NCBI GenBank assembly: GCA_007122815.1 | Contig: SKSV01000008.1 | Location: 1 to 6,096 of the forward strand | From: Trueperaceae bacterium | GTDB taxonomy: Bacteria > Deinococcota > Deinococci > Deinococcales > Trueperaceae | DNA length: 6,096 nt | Direction: 5' to 3' | In this document: one piece after another, positions 6,004 to 6,096 of the stretch | How the letters are laid out: the number at the start of each line of letters is the position of its first letter | Position numbering within the stretch: position 1 is the stretch's first letter | The notes under the pieces: model-generated | The model's database searches: none | The model's input: only the letters and a program-made list of their open reading frames with translations | Told to the model about the DNA's origin: nothing | Made by a program: the position numbers and the translations under genes

Positions 6004-6096
6004 GTGGAACACCTGACCTTCACGGGGTACTTCGTGCTCGCCCATCTGGTGGCGTACGTCGCTGCCGGCGCGGTCACGTACCCGCTCGTCTACAAG
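6004..6096 (+). CDS. N-terminus of a predicted membrane protein, family not recognised (3' partial)
   Basis: Thirty-one codons are visible and the frame is open at the window edge. The fragment has a short polar start (MEHLTFTG) and then a hydrophobic stretch (about residues 8-29: YFVLAHLVAYVAAGAVTYPLVY) typical of a first membrane helix; His14 lies within it. There is no lipoprotein box and no clear signal-peptidase site. The start is GTG with a strong GGAGGAG six bases upstream. It is transcribed divergently from the respiratory operon, so the two may share regulation, but this cannot be shown here. Too little is visible to name a function. Confidence 0.7.
   Translation, partial: MEHLTFTGYFVLAHLVAYVAAGAVTYPLVYK

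Noticed and set aside
1..6096. CRISPR array, insertion sequence, rRNA or tRNA gene
   Set aside because: I saw no regularly spaced repeats, transposase motifs, terminal repeats or RNA gene signatures on either strand.

Overview
The window is GC-rich, bacterial, and almost entirely coding. It holds three minus-strand genes for a two-subunit heme-copper respiratory enzyme with an added blue-copper protein, a long minus-strand regulator gene downstream of them that runs off the left edge, and the first 31 codons of a divergent plus-strand membrane protein at the right edge. The enzyme resembles the B-type (ba3) oxidase of Thermus, and regulators of this BTAD/TPR type are common in Deinococcota and Chloroflexota. 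A Trueperaceae-like Deinococcota is my best guess for the source, but only a guess.

Layout, left to right. Positions 1-2815 (minus) encode the regulator: an N-terminal winged helix, a BTAD domain, a remnant of a STAND ATPase without a P-loop, then a long TPR-like array. A 70-base spacer follows. Positions 2886-4634 (minus) encode subunit I, 4648-5178 (minus) the CuA-bearing subunit II, and 5175-5711 (minus) a membrane-anchored type-1 copper cupredoxin. The three form a tight operon: the cupredoxin and subunit II genes overlap by 4 bases (ATGA), and 13 bases separate subunit II from subunit I. A sigma-70-like promoter (TTGACG, 17 bases, TAAACT) lies at 5780-5808. The 292-base divergent intergenic region also carries a strong hairpin (5945-5969) ahead of the plus-strand gene that starts at 6004.

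How the parts could work together: the anchored cupredoxin could pass electrons to the CuA site of subunit II, then to the low-spin heme and the binuclear centre of subunit I. The main surprise is in subunit I. All six metal-ligand histidines are present, but the tyrosine that is normally cross-linked to a CuB histidine in oxygen reductases (His-x-x-x-Tyr, helix VI) is glutamine (HGAQQ). The protein is therefore homologous to ba3 oxidases but may not be a standard O2 reductase. A nitric oxide reductase derived from an oxygen reductase is a plausible alternative. The downstream regulator is co-directional, but nothing in the sequence proves that it controls this operon.
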